Source: Ephydatia muelleri
Taxonomy: Eukaryota > Porifera > Demospongiae > Spongillida > Spongillidae
Assembly: GCA_013339895.1 (NCBI GenBank)
Contig: JABACO010000024.1
Location: 4,707,298 to 4,771,297 of the forward strand
Length of the DNA stretch: 64,000 nt
Reading direction: 5' to 3'
Positions 48,248 through 60,128 of this stretch are shown in pieces (the first letter of the stretch is position 1; each line of letters begins with the position of its first letter). A program made the translations under genes and the position numbers. The notes below the pieces were generated by a model. It made no database searches, was not told the origin of the DNA, and was given only the letters and a program-made list of their open reading frames with translations.

Positions 48248-49655
48248 TTAGGATGATGAAATATCCCCCTCCTGAAGGGAACATCCACATCGTAAGAGGA
48301 GGGCTCGGGCATTGGCTCGTACAAGAGTCAAATTAAGGCGGCCGTACAGGCTGCAGACAACCTTGGACTTGGGGGAGTTGGTCCTTGTGGCAAGGTATGA
48401 TGCGAGCCGTGAAAAAGCTTGCACCGCTTCGCTGCCCCAAGCTCCATATGACTCGGCCACAAGGGGAATACACGTCCACCCCAACTCGGAACACTTGGCA
48501 TAATTGGCAGAGTGCTTCCTTAGCTCAGCGGCAACCGCTGCTGACCCTGCTGTGCAACCCGCTTCAGAGATAAAGGTAGGGTTAAGCGGAGACACCACAG
48601 TAAGGTCAAAGACAGCAGGCTTGCCACAGAGCCAATTGGAAGCTAGGATGTCAGCAGGGCGTGTGTTCCGAAGCTCATGTCCTAGTCCACTACCAGCCTC
48701 CGCCTTGGCGCTTATGCAGGCACGATGGCAGGTCTGAAGTACTACATCCCTGAGCTTGTGTGCCTGGATATAGCATCACCACCTCTCTTACATGTTACTG
48801 CATGGTGGCCTAGGGGATCCAAGGGATGTTCTGGACACAATGCACAGGGAGGTGAGCCAGGTGAGGTATTTAGCCCGAGCCACCACTTGATGGCCATTTG
48901 GTGCTCGTTGGGGTCTAGGCTTAGACCCAGGCCTGGAGATGGTACTACAGAGAGCCAAGCGGAGGCATGGGGAGAGGACACAGACAGGAGACGAGCCTTG
49001 TCAGCCACAGAACTCTGGGAAAAAAGAGAGTTAAATTGAATGTTTTCTAATGCAGCTGATAGAGTGTGTTGTCGGCAAGGAGAAGATGTAAGACTGTTAA
49101 TATCGATTGCACTCTCAGGGGGAACACACCTGTTGTAGGAATTGACCGCATTGGCCAGGAAATTATCTGATGGTGCAGCATAGCCTGCAGTACTGATGGA
49201 GGCGATAAAGGCTGCATTAGAGTGATGAGCCAGTGAACGAAGCCCCAGGCCACCTCTACTTAAGCTCAACTGGGCCTGCATCCAAGAGCTGTCAGTAGTG
49301 TCAATAGCTTGGCACTCTGTGAAGGTGCATCTGACCTGCTCATCAAAGGCATGCAGCTCATCCAATGTCAGGGATGACGTGCAACATGGACCAATTTGGT
49401 AAACCCACCACACATGCATAGCAGAATGAGAGCAATCTGAGGATCACATGACCCGAGCTTCACCAGGGAGGATAGCAATGTGGAGGCAGCAGCACGTTTA
49501 GAGGCAATAAATGATGAACAAAAGGCAACCTCCCCTATGGGGGCTCCGAGGATGATAAGGTTGGGTGTACAAGATTTGTTCATCTGAGAAGGGAATACAC
49601 TGAGGTCACCTTGGCCAAAAAGCTCGCATTTAGATGGATTTAAATGGAGCCCCAA
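48248..49655 (-). pseudogene. 5'-truncated RLE-type retroelement (copy 4)
   Basis: Begins inside the reverse transcriptase after the YLDD motif (GLHLNPSKCELFGQGDLSVF), continues through SLSRGGLGLRSLAHHS and the cluster CALCPEHPLDPLGHHAVTC with RHTS, and ends with ELGWTCIPL and YGRLNLTLVRANARALLLR. Two frameshifts (near 49400 and 48700) break it. It is collinear with the 1880-4623 copy, which allows the two frames to be aligned by eye. Confidence 0.75.
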
Positions 49656-51677
49656 TGAGGGACCTAAATCTTGAAGTAGGCATACAACATGCTGGACAGA
49701 GGTGATATTAAATTATAAATACGTACACAATATTAAATAAACACACATAGCAATAGCGATGACCAATGAAGGTCCAACTCCTGACAGCTAGGCTATTGCA
49801 CAGGTCTTCACCAAAGTGAGGATAATAATGATTTTTTGTGGATGGGGCTGGGCCTCGTAGGAACGTAAGACCAATTTTACATACAGTTACGAATAGCTGA
49901 TAACACTCACCAATATGTTTCAAAACGGATGCGCTGCTGGTATTCCCGCTAAACTGCTCACAAAGTGCACAAGTGAACATGAAGATAGTTCTTCCGCCTT
50001 CATACCCTTCTCTCAGGTTCTATTAAATAAAGAGCTTGCGCATGCGCGGTATATTTGCACATGTTTTTATTTTTTTGCTGTCGTGCGTGAACTTCAGCTA
50101 CTATAGCAGGTGAGCAATAAGGTTGTGCTTGTGTCTTGCATCGAAAGAGACAAGAAGTTCTCCATTCCCACCACAAAGGAGCAATCGGACTTGGAATTTC
50201 TCCAACAAAAAGTTTTTCACTACCTTTCGAATTCGTTGAACGCAAGACCACGCAGTTACGTGTCTGTGCTTTGATGAAGAATTTGGTGGCGAGTTCGTTG
50301 ACACCTAGGATGATGCAGTTTTCGGCTGTGGTTGTCGTTCCACTGGCACAAGCAACACATTTCAGCGGCTACGAAACAAAGGTGAGTGTTTTTTATTACT
50401 CTCAGAGTTTAGCATTTTGACCCTTCACAGAACTGGAGGCTACGGAGACTAGGACATTGAATCATCGCGCAGTATCGTATCGCCGTCAGGCGTTATACGC
50501 ATGGACTCCCAACGTCAGTGGTATTCAAACGCGTGAGAATTCACCTAGTGTATATGACATTAACGCGCGCTACTTACTTACCCAGCGCTAGTGCCTTTTA
50601 AAATCTGTGGCTGCTAGAATTCACTGCTCAAGCGTCTTGTGACATAGAGGCAAGCGTGACTTTACCCAACGCTAGTCACATACCAGTCTGCAGAAGGGTA
50701 AGTCCTCAAACTTCATTTTGTTAACTTTATTGTAACAACAGAATGAATGCCTTCCCATAGTGAAATGAAAAATCGAACGACTTGCGCTGAGGAGAGCTTG
50801 TGTATTGAACAGTGAAAAGTTTTACCGGTGTTCAGACCAGGCAAGCTCTTAAATGATGTCTTAAATTAATGTACACTTCTTTATTAGACGTGGATGCTCA
50901 TGCTGGTAATATTTTTCTGAATGGAGTGAAAGAAGCAGCAGGAAGGAATGCAGATTAATGTAGGTAATGAAAACAAATCCAGTGTGTTCTTGACAGCAAC
51001 TTCCACTCCCAGTTTATGCCCTTGTGCTGCTGCTTGATATTCTTCAGGATCCTGGAGTACATGTTACATTTACAGTGCAAGCAGACCAGGCAACCTTCAG
51101 TGGCTCTTTTCATGGCATCTTGGACTTTTGCAGAGCACTGGGACTCTTTGAATGTACTCTGTATTAATTTTGTGCACTTTTGATTCTGATTTAAAACTGG
51201 TTAGAGGTTATTAAAGTTAATTTTGGTATGCAGTACTAATGTGGGGCTATATATAGCACAAACCTGACCAAATCTAGTGGTGTTATCACACAAAACCTCG
51301 TGGGTACAGGCCTCTTCAACTAGTGGGTCATACCACTCAAAAAGAGAGGTGGGACTGACACACCTCAGATGGTGTGCCAGTTGGGACAACGCTAGCACAC
51401 CAAATTTGGTGTGATGAAGCCACCAAATTTTTTACAGTGTACTGGTTGCTAGTACAAACTTGAAGGAAGGATCACAGCCTATTCCAGGAAGACGGAGCCA
51501 AGGCTCAGCTGTACAGTTTGGGGATGCTATATTCAACAATGTTTCAGCTGTGGTTGTTACGGAATTATGACACAAAGCTGTAAAATACCTATGGTCACTA
51601 GTGCAGGTATGCTATCCTAATATATTTATGCCGCATCAGTTCAATCTATTAGTCGTACACAGCTGCTGTCAGAATCA
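49656..51677. other. no confirmed gene
   Basis: Around 50110-50390 several short plus-strand frames look protein-like (for example ERDKKFSIPTTKEQSDLEFL, then MMQFSAVVVVPLAQATHFSG before a GT donor at 50382), but they are in different frames with stops between. A short palindrome CACACCAAATTTGGTGTG lies near 51395-51412. Confidence 0.35.
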
Positions 51678-51777
51678 GTTGTACCATATTGTGTGCCTTG
51701 TTATACAGTCATGTAGCTACAAGTGCGATCATGGGGTTGTTTGTAGAGGCCCAGGGCGAATCCAGGATTTCAGAAAA

Positions 51778-51811
<34 letters not shown>

Positions 51812-51830
51812 GTTAAATAATATTCATTAA
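51678..51830. repeat. dispersed repeat with 32-base G homopolymer
   Basis: CAAGTGCGATCATGGGGTT..TTTGTAGAGGC matches a segment near 59418-59446. It is followed by CAGGGCGAATCCAGGATTT, a diverged relative of the transposon end at 26231, and then a run of 32 G (51778-51809). Confidence 0.6.
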
Positions 51831-52135
51831 AGCGGGAGAAGGTGCGGGAGGAGTACCATCCCGCTCGGGGTCTCCCCCCACGGCTGTTTGCGGCTGGAAA
51901 CTAGGTTTATAATTGGAATATTCGGTAATAGAAATAAAAACAATAATAAAGACCTAATTATGTCTGATGTATGTTCCAACGTTGTTGGTACTCTTCTGTG
52001 TGTTGCAAATGGACATATAATATATTAAATAGCGTCCTACACGACTGTAGACTATTACACACTCGTCACGCATGCTCTACATTAAACGCATGCATTATGC
52101 GCAGCGTGTTTACATAAGGCCACGCGGAAGACATA

Positions 52136-55100
52136 ATGGAGGGGTGCATAGAAACATCCATAGGACAGCCATCTGGAAGTTGTCCCGAAGGTAAGCTTGC
52201 CGTCTCCTCAATTATCACACATGGTTATGCTAATTAGCACGTACCTGAAGAGTGGACGAATTTTCTGTAATCCCGAAATCCCTCGGTGTTTTTTATGAAT
52301 AAAATATGATTGTTGACATATATACGCGCATTGTTTTCAACAAATAGGAACTGAATATCACGTGCAGCTACATTGCAGGGTGTGTGGACAACGTTTGACA
52401 ATAGTTAAAACAAAAAGTATTGCATATCAGTGCAAGGCAATAGCAGAAAAGCTGCAGACAGCATTTGGTATTGACACCAGTGGTGATGACCTACACATAC
52501 ATCCAGAAAGCATGTGTAAGTGTTGCAAACTGTCAATGGACAGGGTGATAAGTGCCATGAAGAATAAGGTACATCACAGGAGTGCTGTTGTTCTGTTCCA
52601 GTGGGAGAAGCATTCTAATCAGGAATGCAAGGTAAAAGGTGTACGTGGGGAACATGTCACTAAAAAATGCATCTCTACAGATGTGTGAGCACTTTCATGC
52701 CAGTGCAAAAGGTGGCAATCCTAAAGGGGCCAGACCAACTACTGGCAGAGGCCGCATCCCAGGTGTAACCCCTAATATGATCATTGCAAGGATCAATAGC
52801 ATAGCTCCCCGTCCAATCATCTCACCTGAGCATCCTTTTCCAAGACCACCACTATCAAAAGACAATCTTTCTGTTTCAGTATTAAACCAACTGGAGTGCC
52901 CTTTATGCGTTGACATCCTGGCTCAACCGATACAGCTGCCATGCAGTACACTGGCATGTGCCCAATGTATAATACAGTGGGTGGTAACAACAGCCTCAGT
53001 GCACTGTCCTTGCTGTTTTTCGCAGCAGCCAATAGTTCTGCCACTCCTCCAGCCAGCTTCCCACTTAGTACTACTGTTGTTAAAGGATGTTGTGGTACAC
53101 TGTGTGAGCTGTAGTAGAGACATGAGGGCTGGAGCTTACGAAGAGCATGAGTGTGTGCTGACACTCACAGCTAGTGAAGAAAGAGCAGCAGCTGGGTTAC
53201 TGAAGAGGGCCATCTCCACTAGTTCAAAAGGGATCATCCAACTTGGTACAGGGGGAACAGTAAGTGTATTCAATGTCAATGTTTACCACTTATGCTCTGA
53301 CCACTCTGTTTAGCCAGTGACATTCATGCGCATTACAAACCCTCACAATTCAACCACAGCCGTATGTTCAAGAACCCTCAAGTCAAGATGCTCTGAGTTG
53401 CAGGCCATTCGAAGGGTTGTTAGTGGTGGACAGCCATCTGTGCTCCTTCAGAATAAAGTGCTCTCACTAGGAGATGAACAACGGAGGGCCTTGCTAAAGG
53501 AGGCTGGCATCTCTGATGAGATAAAAATTGGACCAGCAGAGGTGCTAGCCATTAAAGTAGGCCTTGCAATACCCTGGAACAAGATACGAATACTTCGAAG
53601 GTATAAAGCATTGCAGTCATACCTTAACTGTCAAATGTGATGTAACTGTCTTCCCAGGTGGCTGAAAGCATCAAACATTTCCCTGGCATGTGAGGAAAGA
53701 ATGCGCCATGCTTCTAGGAAGGCAGTTGGAGATAACCTAAAAGGAGAACTTGCTCCATTTTCCTTCTCACTACCATCAGGTGGAGAAGAGATTCGAGGAG
53801 CCCCTTTGGTGTTCATTCCTGACTTGATCCTCAAGGTTGTTGAGCTATTGGAGGAGAATGACCGGTAATGGTTTATACCAAACATTAATTACCACCACAT
53901 GACCCTTATATTGTGCACAGCGCTGGCAGGCTGACCTGGCACAATGGTGTTATACCAGCTAGTGAGATATGGATAAAACTGGGAGGAGACAAAGGAGGCG
54001 GAACATTCAAGATGAACTTCCAGATCGTCAATGTTGCTGCCCCCAACTCTGTGAACAACACCTGTGTGTTTTGTTGTTTTGAGGCTGATGATAGCTACAC
54101 CAACTTGCACATAGCCCTTGAGCGATACAAGGAGCAAGTGGAACACCTACAGGGAATGACATGGAGGTGAGCATTATTGTACAGTAGGATGCTCAAGTGT
54201 GAGAATTGCATCCATACATGTAACCTAGGGTGTATACAGTCAAGATATTTTTGTGTGGCGATTACGAATTCCTATCCACGATGTATGGATTGTCTGGAGC
54301 TTGTGGTATGTGGATAGTACACCATCATTAGCTCACAGTGATGTTTCATACACAACAGGATCATATCCATGCTTGTATTGCTTAATCCCCAACAAGAATA
54401 TGGCAACGCCTCTCTCAGCACGTGGCCATGCTCCACCCAGATCCCTACATTCAATCCACACTCACCATCAAAAATATCTTGCATCAGGTGGAGTCAGGAA
54501 AACAGCCCAACAGTTTTATAATTGCATCTGTGAACCCATCTTTGACATCCCTACTGAACAGGTACTCAGTCATGATATGCATGCTAATGTATTTACATTG
54601 TACTAAAATAGATCTGCCCACCTGGCCTTCATATCACTATGGGGATTTTTACAAAGCTCTTTGAATTGTTTGAAGATTTTTGCCACAGTCTAGACTTGGA
54701 GCTAGCACACTGAAGTGGACCAGTCTAGGTACTCTTTGTACAGCCAAGAGTTGCAAAGGCTTCACCAGTACAAAGTTGAGCTACAGGAAGCAAAACAATC
54801 TGAATCAGTTTTACAGCAGTTGGCCACTTACATGGCTGTGCTCATTGGAGAGTCCAATCCACTGACTGCAGATCTACTACACCAATCTGCCAATACATCT
54901 AAAATTGTAAAGCAACTGGTAAGAAAATGAGAAAATAAAGATGCATCAGAGTTAATGTGCACCCTTAGGAAACCAAGATAGCTGCTAGCACTGCAGTTGT
55001 TACAAGGGAGTTTCCTTAAAATGAAGGCCCTTTTGTCAAAGAGCTAGACATGGCTTTACAGTCCATTGGTGTTCATCGGCAGCAATACTTTGGTGGCACC

Positions 55101-55731
55101 TTTGTCAGTAACCATGTACACAAAACTCTTAAGGTAACAGAGGTAATAATACAAGATGTGTGCTACTAATTAACACTCTTCTAGCTCCCTAACATCAACA
55201 CATTGTGCAGTGCTATTTGCAAATTGGCTGAAAGCAGCCTGCCTCAACAATTTGAAATGGTTGCAACCAGGACTATGATTTTTTTAAATGCATTTTCAAA
55301 GTTTGCAAAATGCCATTCAATTTATGACCAAAACTTCATAGATGAGGCTCAAGTCCATGAACTAGGTAGGTAATACATCCGTTCTTCTGTATGTTCACTG
55401 TTGTCATTACAATGTGTTTTAAACAGAACAATCTGTGCAGGAGTTCATGGAGCTCTTTCGGACAAACTTTCCAAAGGGCACAATACCCATTAAGATGCAC
55501 ATGGTTGAGGACCATGCTGTGCAGTGGGCAAGGTCTACTCATGTTGGATTCGGCCTACTTGGGGAGCAGGGTGCTGAATCTGTACATGCTAAGTTTAACA
55601 ATTTAGCTAGAGCGTATAGTGCCATAAAGGGCAAGGTACATCAGTTAAAATGCATAGTAGCAGAACACTTAGTTAGCATTGCACCACACAATGTGGCAGC
55701 TATACCACCACCAAAGAAAAGGAAGAAGTAA
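52136..55731 (+). pseudogene. RAG1-like transposase gene, full domain plan, two inactivating changes
   Basis: Twelve exons join to about 964 codons (RAG1 is about 1,040): 52136-52190, 52348-52631, 52681-53259, 53314-53600, 53658-53864, 53921-54166, 54229-54305, 54359-54561, 54612-54918, 54969-55133, 55185-55365, 55427-55731. Except for the 157-bp first intron, introns are 49-62 bp, GT..AG. N-terminal zinc motifs: C28-x2-C31, H70-P..C75-x2-C78, W104-x2-H107-x4-C112-x2-C115, as in RAG1. A RING-like finger (C186..C225) lacks the usual His (Thr203); a second finger is C254-x2-C257-x11-H269-x-C271. Core: D494 (KLGGDKGGG), D564 (CGDYEFL), C583-x2-C586, H888-x4-H893, E914 (GEQGAES). D564 to C583 is 19 residues, as D708 to C727 in mouse RAG1; the His pair and Glu also match RAG1 H937/H942/E962. 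A one-base shift at about 54708-54711 and a TAA at 55017-55019 truncate it before E914. The product would bind and cleave transposon ends. It ends in a basic PPPKKRKK tail. Confidence 0.9.
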
Positions 55732-55851
55732 ATGATGACAGTCAAACCATTATACATATATGTCCTTTGAATCATCAATGAACATGAAAAGTCGGAGACA
55801 AAATAATGCTTGCATATATAGTTACTCATACAACAAATCTCACCCGTAAAA

Positions 55852-56073
55852 ATGGCGCTTTTCCAGAAGCTTGAAAACCACTTCAGAAAATTCGTCCGTC
55901 TTGGTCTTGGTAAGAAAGAGGTAGCACTTTCTATGTACCTTAGCGTGAATGTTAAGCTGGAGCCTAGTCAACTTCCAGAGGGTAGGTATCATATATCATG
56001 CCCACGAGGTCCGTATAAGCAGATCGAAGGTCGATTGTTTTCGAACGCCAAAACTGTCAGTCGCTGCATGTAG
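55852..56073 (+). CDS. unassigned 73-residue open frame downstream of the RAG1-like gene
   Basis: Opens MALFQKLENHFRKFVRLGLG and is basic throughout; a GGTAGG donor-like site occurs at about 55981. I do not recognise it. It could be a first exon, part of the mobile element that carries the RAG1-like gene, or chance. It has no Kelch or PHD features, so it is not a RAG2-like partner. Confidence 0.25.
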   Translation: MALFQKLENHFRKFVRLGLGKKEVALSMYLSVNVKLEPSQLPEGRYHISCPRGPYKQIEGRLFSNAKTVSRCM

Positions 56074-56340
56074 ATCACGTGGTTTATGATGTTTTATAAA
56101 GGTTAGAGGTGATTCTCAACTACAATATGGATTTTAGGTGTTCATTGTACTTCTTGTACTTTATGTACAACACATTCCAAAGGGCAACGGTTGTCTGGCT
56201 CGTTGCTATGTGACTACCGGAACATTTCAAAATTTTGGGGCGTAGGGCCTAATTTCCACAATTTCAATGAGAGCAAACAGCCGTGCCCCAGCCGAGTCTG
56301 GGGCGGAGCCCCAGCCGCCAACGCTTTTTTATTACAAACA

Positions 56341-59140
56341 CTATGCATAAAACTGCGTAGTATTCATCAAATTACGATTACAAAAATTGCTAGATCTCGT
56401 CAAATAAGGATGCTTGAAACATTTTTCTGGGTGGACCTGCACGAATGCCTTGCAAATTTCATCAGCAGGTACTCTTCCTTTATAGTGCATGGGAATCAAA
56501 GCCAGATCAGAAAAGCGTTCTTCTGTCATAACTGATCTTGCGTATGTCTTGATCCTTTTCATTGAAGTGAAGGATCGTTCTGCTTCTGCACTTGATATAA
56601 GTAATGTGCAATCAACAACAAGCAGGAAATGGATGTTTGGATAGGAATTATCCCTGTCACAAGCATCCAAGCTTAAATTTTCACTTTTTTGTTTAGAATT
56701 CCCACTTACCTTTATGTTCATCCATAGTCCCTTCCACCTTCTTACTTCACTTCCAAGGGATTTAGGGTATTAATTGAAGGTCTTTCTCCCATTTAAGCAT
56801 ATCATTGATGTATTCATCCGGATTTACAGAAGAGTCTAGAAATATAGATGGCACAAGAGAAAGGAGACCACGAGCATGGCAATCTTCTCCATTAAACCTT
56901 TGATCCATCTGAGCAGAGATGTTGTCAAGAAGTGGGATGGCAATGGTTCTCTTGTAGTGCTCTTCTACGCTGTCACTGGATGTATTACTACTATTTTTCA
57001 TGATGGCTGTTTTCCTAGGAACAGTCTCAAATGCACCAACACTATCTAGAATGTCAACATGCCAGAAATGAAAGGTTTCATCAATACTTGTTCTTGTGTA
57101 CCTTATGCCTTGAACCACCTCATCTATCATCCTGTAAGCATCAAGTACATATTGATCTTTTTGCTGCAGTTTTATAGCCAGTGACTTGACCATGTCAATG
57201 ATGTCCTTAGCTACGATGAAAACTGCAATCGTTTAAAATGATGAGAGTGCACTTTTCATCCCTTGAGCCTTCACTATTGTATCTCGATCCCAATCCCAAC
57301 TACCAGCCGATGAGACTAATTCTGGTACTCACGAGGAGATATAAGCATTCAGAAATGTCACAAGAACGACATACAATTCGAGAAAGGCTTCATAGCATGT
57401 GTGCCTTTCAACCCATCTAGTCTTGCATAGCCCTGGACACTTACTGTGGGAATCAGGTAAGTGATATGAAATAGTCAACTGAAACATTTGCTGAGGTTTT
57501 GGACTGTTGTGTAAAAAAAGATATACCTCATTCATTAATCCGACAAGATTTCAAACTTCTTGAACATTGCAAGTTGATGCAATAGAAAGATTCAAGCAGT
57601 GTGCATAACAATGTGTGTGGACAGCAAGTGGTGAGATCTCTTAAATTTTAGCCTGTACACCTGCTTTCTCAGAGAACATAACTGCTGCTCCATCATATGC
57701 CTGACCTCTAATTAGTTAAGAGTCCAAGGACAAAGGTGATTCACTTAAGCACTCCAGAATTTTCTTTGATATTATTAAAGCATTTGTCCTATCAAGATGA
57801 ATAAAACCAATAAAGCACTCCTTGATATGAGGATCTTCAAAACTTGATAGATCCACAAACCTCAAGCACACTGAAAATACCCCCTGATTAGAGTAAGAAT
57901 CAGTGCACTCATTGGCTATGATTGTTAATAGCAAGCTTTTCTCTCTAAGTTGAGCAGTTAGATTGCTCTTAATTATATTGCCATAAATATGAATAATCTC
58001 ATTTTGAATACATTTGCAAGTGTACTTAGCTATTTTACTAGCATTTAGGAGGTGCTTTTGTAGTATGCTGTTATCCTTTGCCATGAGCTGAAGAGTGGCA
58101 ATAAAATTTCCTTTGTTGTCGTCCATAACACCAAAATCAACTCTATCATCTCTATGGCCTCTAAATGACAAACCTTGCTTAGCCAGAAACTCAACAGCCA
58201 TTACAATGTGGCGGAGAATCTCCTTATTTTCATTCGCTTGTTTATCTTGCAGACTTAGAAGACCTGCATCTATGCTGCTTCAGGGTTACAATAGTTTTGG
58301 CGGAAAAGATCTGCTCGTTCCACAGCCTGCACATGCGCTGCATTTTTCTCATGAGATCCAAGTATACCATCTTTACCAAGTGCCTTGTTGTATGGATATT
58401 GGTAAGGGGATAATACAGACACACCTGGGAATGATCCATGAGATCCTCCTCCTTTTGGTCCTTGTGTAAAAAGAATACAACAGTGACAGATCCCTCCTCT
58501 GAGCAGACCACTGTATGATAACCAAGGAAATTCATCAAGCCATTGTTGCTGAATGTAGATCATCTGAAGCTGCTGGTTTTGAGTGAAAAGAAAGATACTG
58601 CATTCTCTGAGCATCATTTAAGCTTTTGGACAAGCATCTAAATGCATCCTATGAACCTTAATCCCAGGTCAACAATTAATTTCCATCATGTGCATAAATT
58701 CCATCCACATGCACTGTATTGGAAGACTCGAAAGCACTCACAGTATCATCACTATCATGGCTACTAACTACACTTCCACTGCCCCTGGTACTGCTAGTAC
58801 AACCACTGCCACTGGTACTTCCAGTACAACTACTGCGACTGCTACTGCTACTGCCACTGCTGGACAACCACTGCTACTGCCAGAACAACCACTGCCACTG
58901 GTACTGCTGGAACAAACACTGCCACTGCTCACTGAATACATGTGCTTCTTTGCAGGTCCACATTCATTATTACGATAATCGAGCAATCTAGAATGAATAT
59001 AAATAATAGAAGGTCGGTCATGGTGGGACAGTGCAAGACAAACCTCTTAAAAAACGTCATGATACTGCCTTGCTGTTGGTTTGCTCGCACAGCTGCAGTT
59101 GTATTACGAATTTCAGCATCTATACTTTGCAATAATTCTT
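56341..59140 (-). pseudogene. decayed hAT-family transposase (ZMYM/TTF-type)
   Basis: Read right to left: an N-terminal piece around 59130-59030 (IDAEIRNTTAAVRANQQQGS, then MTFFKRF), a low-complexity Ser/Gly/Thr stretch (58930-58680), a TTF-type zinc-finger region (58617-58270: WLDEFPWLSYS, GGICHCCILF), a DUF4371-like middle (58201-57716: FRGHRDDRVDFG, ANECTDSYSNQGVF), a central part (57715-56762: GQAYDGAAVMF, CKTRWVERH) and the C-terminal hAT dimerisation motif (56721-56341: SSAEAERSFTSMKRIKTY). In-frame stops occur in the central part (three in the stretch 57720-57560) and the frame changes several times, so the copy is dead. The right terminus may be CAGTGGCAGATC (minus strand, near 59236). 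Confidence 0.8.
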
Positions 59141-59159
59141 AAAATTGTTACTAATGATA

Positions 59160-59600
59160 ATATCATTGCGGGTTTGAAAGGGGGGTTGCAACCTCCCCAA
59201 CCCCCCCCCCCTCCCCCTTTGATCTGCCACTGCCATGGTAGCAAGATCTCCCAGCTGAGAGAATGACCGCAAACACTGTCGTAACAATGTAAATAGCATT
59301 ATAGTACAAGTACTAAATAAACGAATAACTGGTATAATTGCATATGTGTACATCGCTTTCATTAAATTACATCTTTAGTTGTAGGGTATCATATTGTGTT
59401 CCTTCATGCATAGTTCCAAGTGCGATCACTGGGTTATTTGTAGAGGCAACCACAAATCCAACTTTTACTTTCACCATGGTAGCAGGGTCTCCAGCTGAGA
59501 GAATGACAGGTAAACACTGTCGTAACAATGTACATGCATAGTATAACAGTATACAAGCATTAAATAAACTAATAAACTGATATAGTTGCAAGCATGTACA
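59160..59600. repeat. duplicated segment of about 150 bp at a transposon end
   Basis: CCATGGTAGCA(A/G)G(A/G)TCTCC followed by AGCTGAGAGAATGAC and CACTGTCGTAACAATGTA occurs at 59233-59300 and again at 59472-59545, with TAAATAAAC..TAATA and a CATGTACATC segment after each. The left copy abuts C-rich sequence at the right end of the hAT remnant. Confidence 0.75.
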
Positions 59601-60128
59601 TCCCTTGCATGTATATTACACGCAATAAATTGTATTTGAGAAATTCCGAGTGAGAAAGGATTTGATGGCAAAGTTGGCATAAGAAGGGTTTGAGTCCAAT
59701 GGACAAATTTTCATGTGACAATTGGTTGTATATCAGCATGAATATTTACATATGCGTGCATACTGAAAAGCTGAAAAGTGAATGCAAAAGTAAATACAAA
59801 AGTAAAATACTTTCTCTCCGAGGGAGTAGGTTAGATAGAATACACTCAGTGACATAAAAACAAGATGATGTGCATAAGAGTAATATGGGACAGTTCACGT
59901 GAAAATGGCCCCTTGGATATAATAAAGAATTGGCCCTATGTATGTGCTGGATGGGATAAAAGTTGCATACATGCATGGTGTCACCAAGTAACCTGAGTTT
60001 CTGTAACCATTTATAGGCCTATGAGGATATTGATAATGTGTGTTTATAATTGTATGAAAAAGGTCCATGGCATACATGTACTAATGTAACATTATTGGCT
60101 TACTTTTATATTTCCCACACATGTACAG

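Noticed and set aside
55852-56073. RAG2-like partner downstream of the RAG1-like gene
   Set aside because: 73 basic residues without Kelch repeats or a PHD finger.
58676-58991. Ser/Thr/Gly repeat proteins on both strands
   Set aside because: Short-period repeat inside the decayed hAT element; every frame is open.
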